64,000 nt of DNA from Chionoecetes opilio (GCA_016584305.1 JACEEZ010001188.1:128745-192744); one strand, 5' to 3'; shown: positions 30,247-41,990, numbered from the stretch's first letter. The notes: generated by a model from the letters alone, not told the origin. A program made the numbers and translations.

Positions 30247-31035
30247 CAGGGAGGTCCCGCTATACGAGCATTCGGTATACGAGAATCCGATGATACCAGG
30301 TGCGTAACTTAGGGTCTATTTTCAATATACGAGATCGAAAATCCAATGATAAGACATTCAAACTGGGGTGAGTAAAATTATCAAGTTCAAAATGCACGCC
30401 CTACCACTCCCAGGCTGAACAAAGGGGGATTTGGTTGACCCCAGTGAGGTCACCCCTAGCAAGCCATGACCTGAAGGGGAATTAAGCATATGGTGCGGCC
30501 TGACATTTAGGGGTAATTAGCAGGTGTGCGGCCCCAACCTTGAGACTGCAGTCAGGTCACCCCTAGCAAGGCGTGACCTGAGGGTTATTAAGCATATGGC
30601 GCGGCCTGACCTTTAGGGGTAATTAGCAGGTGTGCGGCTCCAACCTTGGAACCGCTACACTACCTTCTCTTGTATCACGTGGCGTCCCATACATTACAAT
30701 GTCTTTTTTGCTTGTTATGCATGTTTTATGTTTAGTTAATGTGCAGTTATGTTATTTTGTGTGCTATTTTCTCTTTCAGAATGCTTTTTCTACAGAATAG
30801 GTAGTACAGTGTGGTTAATATAGACGCTGTGTGTTTGTTGTGTTTGCTATAGTTTATTTTAGCTTGTAAAACATGTATTTTTATTTTTTTTTTTTTTTCC
30901 TTTTTCTTTTTTAATTGATGGGGTCCTGGAACCAAACCTATATGTTACCATTAGTTATGTGTTTCTTTATACAAGATTTCGCTTTACGAGTATGCCAGGT
31001 GGAACCTAACTGCTCGTATCTTCGGGACCTCCCTG
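30247..31035 (+). mobile_element. Tig-A MITE, complete, 789 bp
   Basis: Ends CAGGGAGGTCCCGCTATACG and the complement of CGTATCTTCGGGACCTCCCTG are bordered by TA. The orientation is opposite to the copies at 4350 and 46344. The subterminal words TATACGAG recur at about 30-base steps. It carries a 107-bp tandem duplication (30448-30650) with no transposase. It interrupts a CR1 copy or its junction. Confidence 0.9.
30448..30655 (+). repeat. 107-bp tandem duplication
   Basis: Two copies of AGGTCACCCCTAGCAAG, then ATTAAGCATATGG, then GGGGTAATTAGCAGGTGTGC are found, starting at 30447 and 30554. The unit is internal to the Tig-A MITE. Confidence 0.85.
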
Positions 31036-31037
31036 TA

Positions 31038-31650
31038 CAGTGTTAGGATTCATTACCAGAAGTGTTAAAAGTAGAAGTGCGGAAGTTATTCTAAAGCTTT
31101 ATCTGGCTCTAGTCAAGCCTCACCTAGACTATGCAGTTCAGTTTTGGTCTCCATATTACAGGATGGATATAGCCTTGTTAGAAACAGTGCAGAGAAGGAT
31201 GACCAAAATGATACAAGGGATGCATAACTTTAGTTATGAGAAGAGATTGAAGTTATTAAAGTTACACTCTCTCGAGAGACGCAGAGTAAGGGGCAATCTG
31301 GTAGAAGTTTTTAAGTGGATAAAGGGATTTAATAAAGGAGAGGTAGGAAAAGTTCTTACGGCTTTTAACCAGGGTAGAACAAGAAGTAACGGATTCAAGC
31401 TGGAAAAGCGTAGATTTAGAAAGAAAATAGTGAAAAACTGGTTCACAAATAGGGTGGTGAATGAATAGAATGGACTCAGTAGACATGTAGTTAGTGCGGA
31501 GTCATTAGGGAGCTTTAAAGAGGGGCTGGATAGGTTCATGGATGGGGATGAAAGGTGGATGTAGGTAGTGTTAGGTGACAGGAACTACCACGTGTAGGCC
31601 TCGCGGCCTCTTGTAGCTTCCTTATTTTCTTATGTTCTTATGTTCTTATG
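31038..31650 (+). pseudogene. CR1-like LINE, ORF2 C-terminus and 3' end
   Basis: The plus strand reads VLGFITRSVKSRSAEVILKL, YLALVKPHLDYAVQFWSPYY, LETVQRRMTKMIQG, LKLLKLHSLERRRVRGNLVE and FKWIKGFNKGE, the well-conserved region after the RT of CR1-type elements. A stop replaces Trp in NEWNGL near 31466, and the frame continues to WM-stop near 31563. The 3' end is the CR1-type repeat of TTCTTATG (31625-31655). 5' truncation coincides with the Tig-A MITE. A second, shorter copy of this 3' end lies at 55775-55870 on the minus strand. Confidence 0.85.
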
Positions 31651-31654
31651 TTCT

Positions 31655-31888
31655 TTCCATTTTTATATATTAGCACTATATCTATCTTCCACTCCGTTGG
31701 CATTTTTCCCGTTGTTAATGAGCATTATATTATATCATATACTGGTTTGACCAACTGCTTTCTGCACTCCTTTAGAATATATATTTTATTTCCTTCTTTC
31801 AGTCTCTCTACTTTGTTCTTATGTTTGAATCTTCCATTGATAAATCTGTAAAACAGTTTGTGTTCTTCTTACACTTTTCAACTATGTA
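31655..31888 (-). pseudogene. LINE ORF2 linker/RT start, internally deleted
   Basis: The minus strand reads EHKLFYRFINGRFKHKNKVE, RLKEG, then a deletion, then KECRKQLVKPVYDII, a stop, and TTGKMPTEWKIDIVLIYKNG. These correspond to KLFYGYINGKMKNKEGVDKL, IMKECSNQLAGKLH and VPLDWKRENIVPIYKGG of the first copy. About 60 codons around GPDG are missing. Confidence 0.75.
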
Positions 31889-32020
31889 CAGTACCCTCTC
31901 AAGTTTTGCGCTTGCTTTCTTCCGAAGGCGTTTCTTCCTTGCGCTAAACTCGAGGATCATGAAACTCGGGTATTGAAAACACTGTCAAAATGCTTATTTA
32001 TTACGGTGCGAGGTGTAGTA

Positions 32021-32365
32021 CCGTATTTTACGGCTAATAAGACTCACTTTCTCCCCCCAAAAATACCCTGAAAATGCCCTGAGCCCCTGTCCACCCAGCA
32101 GTGAATGAGTACAGGGTGTTAGCCGGGGGTTTGTGACCCGTCTCCCAGGGTGGTGTCTTCGGCCAACACTACATATTATACTAAGCTATAATATAATACT
32201 ATACTAAGCGATAGAGGTCACAAGAAGAAGAAGAAGCCTACCGAAAAAATCGGTAGATTTTAATAGAAAATATGTTTATTTTAATATTTTTTCTATAAAA
32301 GTTTCTTTCCAAAATCAGGGTAGGGTGTCTTCTAAGATGCAGCGTCTTATATGCCGTAAAATATG
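32021..32365 (+). mobile_element. Tig-G derivative, copy 2
   Basis: It starts CCGTATTTTACGGCTAATAA after TA and ends GTCTTATATGCCGTAAAATA with a degraded terminus. The interior is shortened and includes the CACCCAGCAGTGAATG segment also found in Tig-F copies 1, 2, 4 and 5. Confidence 0.7.
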
Positions 32366-32466
32366 TCTATTCGAGGTATTCAAGAGGCAGGTCTGGCAAC
32401 CTGGTCTAAGGCAGCGCGTGATGCCAACGGTAGGAAGACGTGTCCCGTACTTCTCTTAGAGGAGGC

Positions 32467-32790
32467 GGTAGCAGAGTTGTTAGCATCTCCGAGTGGCATT
32501 CTCGGTGACCCGAGTTCGATCCTTGGTGAGGGCTGTAAAATCCACTTAAAATCTTTCTCTGCACCGTCGAGTGGCCTAAGAACTCCCACATGCTGCCCAT
32601 TAACTCTACCTTCGATTGCGAGTGCATTGGAGAATAATCATCAGAGGAGCCTCTAATAACAGGCATCACTATAAAAATCCTGCTTGCGCCACCACGGGTG
32701 AGTGCCAACCATCACAGCCCTCGAGTGAACCTCCAGAGCCTACCATCCCACCCTTGGAGGTCACTGCCTAACGGCACTGTAAAGGCATTT
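32467..32790 (+). mobile_element. tRNA-derived SINE with A and B boxes, copy 3
   Basis: The head contains a pol III A-box-like TAGCAGAGTTGTTAGC and a B box GAGTTCGATCC (about 32512-32522). The shared body follows (AAAATCCACTTAAAATCTTT, then GAGTGGCCTAAGAA), ending in ACTGCCTAACGGC and an A-rich tail (AAATAAAATAAAATAAAA). It sits in the same orientation and place in Tig-F copies 1 to 4, so it travels with Tig-F. Confidence 0.8.
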
Positions 32791-33029
32791 AGCGTCACAC
32801 AAAAATAAAATAAAATAAAAACTGGTACGAAGCAGCACGAAACTCGGGGAGATAATGCGCGAAAGTCGGGATGGTAAGAATTTTGGACTCGGCGCGAAAC
32901 TCGAGGATCGTAAAACTCGGATAGCGTGAAACTCGGGAGGGTACTGTATATCTTTCACATATCTCTTCTCTTTCTCTCTCCTTATGCACACATATTCATT
33001 TCTTGCTAATTTATAGTCTTTATTTCTTT

Positions 33030-33830
33030 GCATCCGATTTCTCTTCACTCTAATTTTTTTAGTTTTTCCATGTTAGTTTTCCCAAAGTCTCTTCTACTCC
33101 TTTTGTACAATTCATCTTCCTCCTGTATGTCTTTTCCTTCTCCATTTCTAAGATTACATGGTCACTTTTTCCGTAGGGGCACCCATAATTTATCTCATTT
33201 GCTAGGACCTTTTGTTAACACTAGGTCAAGTCTTGCTGGTTCGTCATCTCACCTATATCTTGTGTTTTCTGTCACCCACCGAGTCATTGTGTTTTCCATT
33301 GTCAGATTCAACAATCTAACCCCCCAAGCATTTTCATTTCCTACTTCAAATATCTCCCATTTTACTTCCTTGCAGTTAAAATCTCCAACCAGCAGTACCT
33401 TTTTACAACTCTAGATTATTTTGATTAAGTACTTCAAGGTATCCTCAAATACTTGCTCATGTTCATCCTTACTCCAAGTATTTGTTCTGGGTGGTACACA
33501 GGTTGCCACTATAATCTGTGTTTCTCTATTTATGACTTCTATTTGTACACTCACTATTTCGGCCCTTCCTTCTCCATACTCCACTTTTCTTACTTTCACC
33601 AAATTTTGTCAGTATCATAACTCCACCACCTCTTCTACCACTTCTGTCCCTTCTCCACATGTTGTATTTATTGCTTATCATCACTTGGTCATCTACTAAT
33701 TTAGTTTGTTAGACACACCACGTCTGGATCTTTATTTACTAAATCATTTTTAGTTCCAGCCTTCTTGATATTATCCCATCTATGTTCGTGTACATCACTT
33801 TCATTCCTTTTTTTACAGCATTTTTCCTCA
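33030..33830 (-). pseudogene. LINE-1a copy 2, endonuclease domain
   Basis: The minus strand reads KVMYTNIDGIISRRLELKMI near 33790, a GGGVMILTKF segment near 33620, VATCVPPRTNTWSKDEHEQV (33500-33560), VGDFNCKEVKWEIFEVGNEN (near 33370) and ARLDLVLTKG (near 33220). These match the motifs of 856-1611 one by one. Several stops and frameshifts are present. Confidence 0.8.
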
Positions 33831-34835
33831 GCCCATTTTCCTTTAGTCTTTTTTCTTTATATACCACTTTCTCACCCTGTCGTTTAGTACCCTCAAAAAA
33901 AAAAATAGGTTTTTCTTCCTCCGTTCTTTCTTCATTTTTCTTCTTTACTTCCTCTTGCATTTCCTTTGACTTTTTCCTTTCTTCTTCATTCATTGCTTTT
34001 TTTACATACACGTCTCTGAACTCATTAGTTGATCTCAGCCTGAAGGCTCTCTCCAGGATTTCTTCGGTTGCCATCTGTGATTTCAATCATAGTTTTACTG
34101 GTCTATCTCTTCCTTCTGCATAAGGTCCGAATCTTACTACTTTTTCCACTTCATCTGCAAGTCTTGGCTTTGCTTCCTCATCACTGAGTTTCATCAACAC
34201 GTTCTTTACCGTTTTTATTTCTTCTCTGTCGCTCCTTATTTTAAACAAGATGTTCTTCTCCTTCAGTCCATAAATTAACATACCTTTTCTTCTTAGCTGC
34301 ATCTCTTACTAAATTCTCATTCTTCTTCTAAACTTTCACTACCTCCTTCTTAACATGTTCACTTGCTCCTTCTTTTGTTGTTCTATAACTTCTTGAAAGT
34401 CCACTTTGGCTTGCTCTTTTTCTTCTTTCCAGGTATTCACTTCCCCTTTAATCACAGTTTCCACTTGTTCCTTGACCTTCTTTTCTCCATTTCCCATTTT
34501 GATCTAAGTTCATTACGTACATTCATTCTTTACATTCATTTTTCCTTTGCTCTTTGCTTTTCCTTCCTTTTCCTTCCTTTTCAGTTCATCTAATTCAATT
34601 TTCAGTCCTTCAATTTCATCATAACTCTCTAACCCTCTCGCATACCTTGGATCATGCCCTTCACACACTTGAACTCCTCCATCAGTCTCCTGACGTCTAG
34701 TCTTGTTTTATCGCCATCTACCTCCACTTTGGTCATTCTGGAGTGTAACTTTCCTACCTTTCCATCTTCAGTGAACCTAGAGTAGTCCAATAGAGTCCTT
34801 TTAGGCTCTGATTCAGTGTTTGGTGTGTCCACCAT
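33780..34835 (-). pseudogene. LINE-1a copy 2, ORF1
   Basis: It starts at ATG 34835 (MVDTPNTESEPKRTLLDYSR), with a coiled-coil-prone region KLHSRMTKVEVDGDKTRLDV. A Lys/Glu-rich, frameshifted stretch and GMLIYGLKEKNILF at 34270 follow, corresponding to CVIIYGLKE of copy 1. VEKVVRFGPYAEGRDRPVKL, AFRLRSTNEFRDVYVKKAMN and EEERKKSKEMQEEVKKKNEE complete it. A poly-Glu/Lys stretch and frame changes break it. Confidence 0.8.
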
Positions 34836-35077
34836 CTTTAGATTGTGTGTACAACTTTTCTAAATAACCTCCTACCTGGACCACACCCTGCTCAGGCCCT
34901 ATTAAACACTTAGCCAGGCTCCTGGACAGCTGCTGCACTCCCTGTAGTATCCTCGACTCCGTCTCCCTCTCGATCGTCTCCAGCCCTGTTCTTCGGTATT
35001 TGACAAATTACATGGAGCCCTGTGTATCGCCTGTCGATCTTGATCTTATGTATGTGTGTGTGTTAATCACCCATGGT

Positions 35078-35326
35078 CTTGTCCACGCGAGCCGGACTCG
35101 CGATCGCCAGTTTCACAATCCCGGTGCGATCTTGGAGCTCATTATTACCTATGCTTGGATAAGGCTGGGACCTCACACACCACACCCCCCCATCCTTTTG
35201 TTCAAGGGGGATAGTAACCGTCAAAATTTGTCAGTGAAAATTCCCTGGGAGCAGTAGGGATTCAAACCGGCTAACCACAGAATGGCAGGCCAGCATGGTA
35301 TCCACTTGACCATCGGGACGGTGTAT
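35078..35326 (-). mobile_element. Second tRNA-derived SINE family
   Basis: On the minus strand the head reads CCGTCCCGATGGTCAAGTGG (A-box-like TGGTCAAGTGG) and, about 45 bases on, GCCGGTTTGAATCCC (B box GGTTTGAATCC), near 35262-35323. The body continues to about 35078 (CGACCGGGTACAATCAC-type text is not shared with the first SINE). The cloverleaf is imperfect, so this is a SINE rather than a tRNA gene. Confidence 0.65.
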
Positions 35327-35332
35327 GTGTAT

Positions 35333-35437
35333 TTACCTAGTTGTATTTACCTAGTTGTAACATACAGGAAAAGAGCTATGCTCGTACTGTCCCGTCTTCA
35401 AATCTACTATTATCCAGCTTGCCTTTGAAGTCCTGAA
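35333..35437 (-). mobile_element. LINE-1a 3' end fragment, minus strand
   Basis: The minus strand reads CAGGACTTCAAAGGCAAGCT, then TAGTAGATTTGAAGACGGGA and GAGCATAGCTCTTTTCC, then two tandem CAACTAGGTAAATA units. It matches 19465-19557 closely. It is 5' truncated to about 100 bases. Confidence 0.85.
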
Positions 35438-36275
35438 TGTATGTGTGTGTGTGTTACTTTGATAATAATAAGATTCTAGCACTTGTAAACTACACTCATA
35501 TACTGCCTGTGTGTTTATGACTTTGCAACTGATCACCACACGACCAGCATGACCAGTTTCGTGGCGATCAGTTGCACGCATCCACAGTTTCAATCGCCTC
35601 GATGTGATGGGCTCTAAATAAATCAATGTCAGTCGCAAAGCAACTGGTTGCGGCGTCGTAAGCAACTGGTTTCATGCAATTGGTTATGTCATTGTGCGAG
35701 CTGCTTTATTGCCTGTTCCACGCAATTTTCTTCACTAGTTGATGGCTCGTAAATCCAAGCTCTTGAAGACGACTTCATACGGTTCTTACTTACATTCCAA
35801 TGAACACTTTATGATTGTTTCCTGTCAGTATTCTTGTAGTAACTTGTTGACTTGATTCTAATTCATGTTTTGGAATTTTACCAGGGCACTTATTCTTTTC
35901 CTGGGAGGTGACATATCTATGCCTTCGCCATGCCTACGAAGATATTTGTAAGCTTTAGTGCGTGACACAGAAAGTAACTTGCATATTTCTTTAGGATAAT
36001 TACTTTTTTTTTTTTAAACCAATGATATTTGCATGGAATAAGTCTTGTTTGGACCATCAGAGGCTAAGAAAACAAAAAGAAAATACGCCCACGAATAGCA
36101 CAAAATACTCGAAGTCAGAGAGATATCCAACACTAAAACACTCCGCAAGTGGAAGCTCACAAGACAATGTGGTTCAAATTCCAACCGATGCTGCCCTCCC
36201 CCCACAGATAACCTGACATTAAATAGGATTCACATTATTCTGAACATCATTCTTTTTTCACCATAATAATGTGTA
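35438..36275. other. Unassigned; a possible HTH-like peptide on the minus strand
   Basis: At 35895-36003 the minus strand reads NYPKEICKLLSVSRTKAYKY, then LRRHGEGIDMSPPRKR. This could be a helix-turn-helix of a transposase N-terminus, but frame is lost on both sides. The plus strand at 36022-36216 has a 64-codon frame rich in Ser, Lys and Asn that I do not recognise. Nothing else is visible. Confidence 0.3.
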
Positions 36276-36839
36276 CCGTATTTTGCGGCTTACAAGACGC
36301 ACTTTTTCCCCTAAAAAATACTCTGAAAAATACTCATGCGTCTTCCAAGACAAATGTTGTTGGAGGTTAGCTTAGGTAGCTATTCAATACAGCCTCTTAT
36401 ATAATGTAACCTCAGTACTTACCTGTTACAAGTATTTTGAATACCAACTGACATTCAAATCAACTAATCTGTCCTCACGCTGTGATGTTTACACGGTACT
36501 GGCGGGAGCCTTTCCGCCTCGGCAGATTGGCGCCAACAGCGGCAACTATCGTCTGCTAGTGTTGATGTATCATTTACCACCAGGCTGTCACACGTATCAC
36601 AAGCTCTTTTTAGTCCTGGAAATGATCACACACAAGCTAGAAGTTGTACGATACGCCAAAGAACATGGGAACAGAGCAGCAGAAAGACACTTTGGACCAC
36701 CGCCTACCGAGAAAATTGGTAGATTTTACTACTGCCTACTGGTAGAAAATCTGTCTTCTTATTTTTTTTCTTAGAAATTTCCTTCCAAAATCAGGGTGCG
36801 TCTTCCAAGATGCAGCGTCTTATAAGCCGTAAAATACGG
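36276..36839 (+). mobile_element. Tig-G, copy 3, 564 bp
   Basis: Ends CCGTATTTTGCGGCTTACAA and the complement of TTATAAGCCGTAAAATACGG are bordered by TA. It contains the CCTCGGCAGATTGGCG unit once and the Brinker-like peptide ITHKLEVVRYAKEHGNRAAE at 36620-36725. It is a shorter sister of 16688-17532. Confidence 0.9.
36619..36730 (+). pseudogene. Brinker-like DNA-binding remnant in Tig-G
   Basis: The plus strand reads MITHKLEVVRYAKEHGNRAA, then ERHFGPPPTEKIGRFYY. The first 28 residues follow the BrkDBD helix pattern; the rest leaves the family. Upstream the frame is open from about 36559, but that part is non-homologous repeat translation. Confidence 0.5.
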
Positions 36840-36841
36840 TA

Positions 36842-37210
36842 CTCACATTTGAGAATGCATAATTTTGATGAGAACTGTATATGTACAAGGTATATAGCAG
36901 CTCTGCAGACACTGTCCTGAAATGACACGACACGGGAGCAGTGTGTGTGCTCATTGAGTGGAGAGGGGAGATACATACCTACCTTGCAAGGGAGACATGA
37001 CCTATTAGGTCATTGTGACTTTAATCTTTCATCAGAAAATGCTCATTTTCGAACTCGTTCAATCTTTAGTCATATCTTGTTAACATGGAAATCTTGAAAG
37101 GATTCCTTAAATGTTTTTTTCAGTATTTGGGGTGACCAACAAACAAACTAACAAACGAACAAACACTACTGAAAACAATACCACTCCGCTAGCGTGGGTG
37201 GTCAATAGTA
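36842..37210. other. No recognisable feature
   Basis: Single-copy-looking sequence separates Tig-G and Tig-H, with a short AACAAACNAACAAACAAACA stretch at 37135-37160. No coding signal was seen. Confidence 0.5.
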
Positions 37211-37918
37211 CACTAAAACCTTGGGTTTCGAACGTCTCCCTTTTCGAATAAATCGGTTCACGAACAGAATTTCAAACTCATAATTGCACCGGTTGCCGTA
37301 CGATAACTCGGTTGCCGAACAAGCTACTCGGCAACTGTGCGCGTCAGTCACGCCGCGGCCCTCATTTAGTAAACATCTGCTACGAACTGTTCTTTGATTT
37401 TGACGATTTTTCTTGTGTTGTGCATTATTTCGGTATTATTTTACACTTGGACCGAAAGTCCCTACCGTAGATAATACTAAAGTCGCCAGGCTAACTTTTT
37501 TTTCCGATTTACAGAAGTGTGGTGGCGTTAATACTTACATTTCTACATCCATGATTTCAGGAAGGTTAGAAGGGGCTATCTGGAGAGTCTGTGTCATTTT
37601 GTGTCTTCATCTGTGTCATATTATGGCTATAAATGAACAAATTACAAAAATATCACCAAAGTGGCGACCAACACTAATGTATGTTCTGAGTGTCCTTCTG
37701 CCGTTGTCGTCGCCCGAAAAAAACGAGTAGTGAAATTTGAAACCGTATATACTTGCAGATTCAAAGCATAAAACAACACTGAAACAGGGTAGATTATACA
37801 GTCATGATATAAACTACTGTGTACCATCTTCAGTGGCACATACACATCAGTAGTGATGCTATAATTCGTGCGGCTGGCGACATTATTGCAGCTGGCGACT
37901 AAAGTGTTATCTACAGTA

Positions 37919-38352
37919 CACAATTGGGAGTCTGGTTTCTGTTTACCTTATTGGATTCTAGGAAACATTCTCCCTATGAGCTTCTGTTGCAAATCATTAC
38001 TTTTGGAGATAATGACATGTTGTTCATAGGGAGGCGAGACAAGTGTTTACCAGCGCCTCACTCTTCTTCCTTGTGTGACCTGCATCGCCTCTGTTCTTCC
38101 CTTGCCGCGGACACTTTTTTAATGCAGATTTGGCTTTAGTTAGGAGGTTAAAGCGTGGGATTAGGTTAGGTTAGGTTAGTGAGTGAGTCAAAAGGGGGGG
38201 GGTTAGGTTAGTATAATTTGAATATCTCCTATGCACTCCTTCCTATTAAAAACATCTTATATCTCCGAAATTAGTGATTTGCGACGGAAGTTCATAGAGA
38301 GAATGCTTCTTAAAATTCATTAAGGTAAACAGAAACCATAGTCCCAATTGTG
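37919..38352. mobile_element. MITE-Q, 434 bp, TA target
   Basis: The inverted ends CACAATTGGGAGTCTGGTTT and CACAATTGGGACTATGGTTT (complement of the right end) continue with CTGTTTACCTTA, giving arms of more than 30 bases, bordered by TA. It is inserted in Tig-H copy 1. It carries the GGTTA array at 38160-38188. Confidence 0.88.
38160..38188. repeat. Short (GGTTA)n, telomere-type pentamer
   Basis: Four units of the arthropod telomere pentamer (TTAGG read in this phase) are followed by AGTGAGTGAG. It lies inside MITE-Q and is interstitial, not a chromosome end. Confidence 0.8.
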
Positions 38353-38929
38353 TAGGGAATTTCGGTCCTAGTGTAAAAATTTACCATTATTTCTTTTTCT
38401 TTTTTTATTCCATAAGCCACCATGGGGCATGGTGTCTTATGTCTTGCTTATTTATAACTTTATTCTTTATTCAGATGGTATGTTATAATATAATATTACA
38501 TTGTATTTATAGGCATTTTTATGCATGAAATACAGCTAAAAAGGTAAAAAAAAAGGTCTTTATTTTGTGGGTCAGGAACAGATTAATCCATTTTATATTG
38601 TTTCTTATGGAAAAATGTGTTTCGGTTTTAGAACAATTCGGTTTTAGAACAACTTTTGGGAACTAATTATGTTCGAAAACCGAGGCCATGTCTGTATGTA
38701 ATATATAAATGTGCAATGAGCATGATGCCCAAGCATAAGACTGGGAGCTTGGTATTGCAGTATTGCAGAGGATTATTATTAGGAACTATATTTCAGAATG
38801 CTGCTTGGATTAATGTGGACACTCGATGATATCTGTATGTGTTACCCTTTGCACAAAGACTGCAGCACTTAACCATCATGAGCCTGAGATGCTTTGTGTC
38901 CAGATCTTGAACTGGCTTGTTATCCCCAG

Positions 38930-39062
38930 CTCGGGTGTGGAGCATGGTAACTTACGAGAGCTGGCCCTGGCTCGCATGAAGGACTTGGGAACAGAGTGTC
39001 GGGATGTGCGCACAAGGGAGGTTGGCATCCAGGAAATCCACAACAAAGTCCGTCCTTATGAG
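38930..39062 (+). CDS. Possible single host exon, unknown protein
   Basis: A 133-bp segment has unusually even codon-like composition and no TE similarity. It is bounded by a good acceptor (TTGTTATCCCCAG) and a good donor (GAG followed by GTCAGT). The open phase reads [20 protein letters not shown], then [20 protein letters not shown] and RPYE, a helix-rich, charged sequence. No partner exon is found in the window, which is expected if introns are filled with transposons. I do not recognise the protein. It could be chance. Confidence 0.35.
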
Positions 39063-39825
39063 GTCAGTTTACATTATCTTGTATGTCCATCTGTTTTATA
39101 AACCCCAAACTTTGCTGTCACAAGCATGTGTCTTGAATTGCCTTACCAAAAATTTAGATTGCCACTCATAAAGTTTAGTTTTGTTTTTTTGCATGTTAGT
39201 TTATATTGTACCATCTTTTCTCCATAACCATATTGTTCCAATGGAAATCAGAGCAAAACAGTCCGATTGCTGATTCATGATACTAGAATATCTCTAGGAA
39301 TGTCTGAAAGCAACGCAGGTGTAATGAAGCTGCAGAAATACAAAAACTGAACTATAAATAGCATCAATCAACAGCATACTTGTTTTGAAATGCAGGGATC
39401 ATGTTAACATGAGTCAGTCTTCACCTCATGATAGTAGCTTACCATGTCAAATAGTCATGTCCAGCCTGTTTTGAATTCCTTTGAGCTCTAAGTCACTCAA
39501 GACCTCATTTCATATCTTCCATGGTTTGGGAGCAGGAACTCTACCACTCAACTGAAAATAATTAATGTTTAACCCAATCATTCCCCTGTGATGATCAATC
39601 AAATCAACACTATTTATCTGTTCACATTGTTCTACTGATCTCATTTCCATGTCTCCCTTGTATGGCTTTCTTTCATGCAAGCATCAGACATACATTTCAC
39701 CATGATGTTTAAGCCTCTTCTAATCATCTCTAGGTGGCCAAGTTTGATTACCAGTAGATGTTGCACATTTCACGCATGACAACATGTACATGTGACATGT
39801 ACAGATTTCCCTGTGGTGAATATGG
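39063..39825. other. No recognisable feature (possible intron)
   Basis: AT-moderate, apparently single-copy sequence follows the candidate exon. No terminal repeats, tandem repeats or long frames are visible. Confidence 0.45.
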
Positions 39826-40060
39826 AGTGGGAATAAATGCAAGGAATGTGACAAGTGGTGCCATAAAAGATGTTTGGGAGTAAGAAACCTGAATAAGGTG
39901 GTAGATTTCTGCTGTCCAGTGTGTGTAAGAAGAGTCAACGGAAGGGGACCGCCAGAAGAGGAAGAGGTAGAAACTAGAAGTAGATGGTGGTGTAAAAAAG
40001 TTAAACAGTTTTGTTATTTTTGTGATGTGTTAGATAGCGAGGGTGGAGTGGAGTCTGTAG
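39826..40060 (+). pseudogene. LINE fragment with PHD-like zinc finger
   Basis: The plus strand is open and reads WSGNKCKECDKWCHKRCLGV, then RNLNKVVDFCCPVCVRRVNG, and further on KVKQFCYFCDVLDSEGGVES. The C-x2-C-x4-H-x2-C and C-x2-C spacing is a PHD/RING-like finger found after the RT in some metazoan LINE polyproteins. There it is followed by a VxxFxYLGDxxxxxGG segment, which this resembles. The LINE family differs from LINE-1a. Confidence 0.6.
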
Positions 40061-40085
40061 CTTATCTTGTGCCGAAGATATTACA

Positions 40086-40429
40086 TTTCATGTTTTTCAG
40101 GATTGCGGACAGTGGCCATCCTGGATTTAGAGTTAAAAATGATCCCTAAACTGTACGATAACCATTCCAGTGGCTTTGTAATGTCAGAATTAGTAAAAAA
40201 TGACACCTCATTCGTCTTTCTAACTCATCTGATGCCAGAGATATAACATTTTATGTTTTTCAAGATGTCGGCGGCGGCCATTTTCAAAATTGGGCTCTAG
40301 AAAAGTTAGCCTTCATTTCCCAGAGGGGCATAGGAGCTACTTTTTTTTTAAATGGTCCAGGTTATCAAATCCATCGAGAAAAAAAGGTAGGAAGAAAATG
40401 GTCACGGACTCCAAGAAAATTACTACTAT
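40086..40429. repeat. Two related GGCGGCCATTTT-type segments
   Basis: Positions 40075-40140 and 40236-40300 share GATATNACATTTNATGTTTT, then CAGGAT or CAAGAT, then GGCCATNNT. They are diverged direct repeats about 160 bases apart. A similar GGGCGCCATTTTCAAAAAG lies at 59890. Their family is unknown. Confidence 0.4.
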
Positions 40430-41360
<931 letters not shown>

Positions 41361-41785
41361 CAGTAAAAGCCTTATAACTCGGCACGATAAGGGCTCTGGC
41401 CCTTGCCGAGTTATTCAATGTGCCGAGTTATGCAATGTCCACCTCTGATATGGGTGTAAAAAAAAAAAAAAAAAAAAAAAAAATTACAGTACTGTAAAAG
41501 CATAAAAACTACACTTACCAATGAACGGGTAGCAGCAGGCATGTAATCCAAGGAGAGGGGAGCCTTGTTGTAACATGTAGAAGATGTTAGGGGGACTCAG
41601 TCCCATTTTAACACTGGTATCACTTTAATCACTTTATAATCACAACTCTGTACTGTATTGTATACAGTACTGTACCTGTACAACTTAATTTTACATCACT
41701 TGAGCACTTAATTACTGCAACACTATACTTGTACCTTAAACTGTGAAACAGGCCTTAATCACTAATGTACAGAATTTTTTTTTAT

Positions 41786-41990
41786 GTCACTCGGGGTCAC
41801 TGCTGCTGTCGAAAATGTGAGTTGGCAGATCAGGGGAGATACTGCTCAGGAAGCTGCAACCAGACTCACTACTTAATTCTAGAGGGCTGAGGTTCCCTGG
41901 CGTGTGGCTTTGGTTTGAAGAAGGCTGAAATTTTCGTTTGTTTCTGACTTGTACACTGTCTCTTGATAACAGCATTTCTTATGTCTCTCA
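41786..41990 (-). pseudogene. Tig-I transposase C-terminal tail
   Basis: The minus strand reads QCTSQKQTKISAFFKPKPHA, then REPQPSRIK, with an alternative frame ending in Asp/Ser-rich SSISPDLPTHIFDSSSDPE. QTKISAFF matches the PCNA-interacting box and aligns with QMKISHFF of Tig-A and QTTITSFF of Tig-K. The rest of the transposase is absent. Confidence 0.65.

Larger units (their letters stand above)
31889..32946 (+). mobile_element. Tig-F, copy 3, 1058 bp
   Basis: Ends CAGTACCCTCTCAAGTTTTG and the complement of AACTCGGGAGGGTACTG are bordered by TA. It contains a short Tig-G derivative (32021-32365) and the SINE including its tRNA-like head (32467-32790). It splits LINE-1a copy 2 between the linker segments. 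Confidence 0.85.
31652..34990 (-). mobile_element. LINE-1a, second copy, minus strand, split by Tig-F
   Basis: Read on the minus strand, this copy of the same LINE runs from the 5' region (about 34990) through ORF1 (34835 to 33780), endonuclease (33830 to 33030) and linker (32950-33020). It then jumps Tig-F copy 3 (31889-32946, TA target) and continues 31888 to 31652 with KLFYRFINGRFK, a deletion, and MPTEWKIDIV. It ends where the CR1 3' tail begins. It has a 5' part that looks complete but lacks RT. Confidence 0.8.
37211..38694 (+). mobile_element. Tig-H, copy 1, containing MITE-Q
   Basis: The left end reads CACTAAAACCTTGGGTTTCG (CAGTCAAACCTTGGGTTTCG in copy 2). The complement of the right end reads CAGACATGGCCTCGGTTTTC. 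TA borders both. The words TTCGAA and TTCGAAC are repeated at both ends. Net of MITE-Q it is about 1.05 kb, with no transposase found. It serves as an empty site for the RTE and Tig-G insertions in copy 2 (CCATAAGCCACCAT once at 38411-38424; CAGATTAATCC at 38578). Confidence 0.85.

Noticed and set aside
33739..34123. Ser/Phe-rich plus-strand frame 33782-34123
   Set aside because: It is antisense to the Lys/Glu-rich ORF1 of LINE-1a copy 2.
35262..35323. A tRNA gene on the minus strand
   Set aside because: A- and B-box-like words are present, but no good cloverleaf with paired acceptor ends can be drawn and a SINE body follows.
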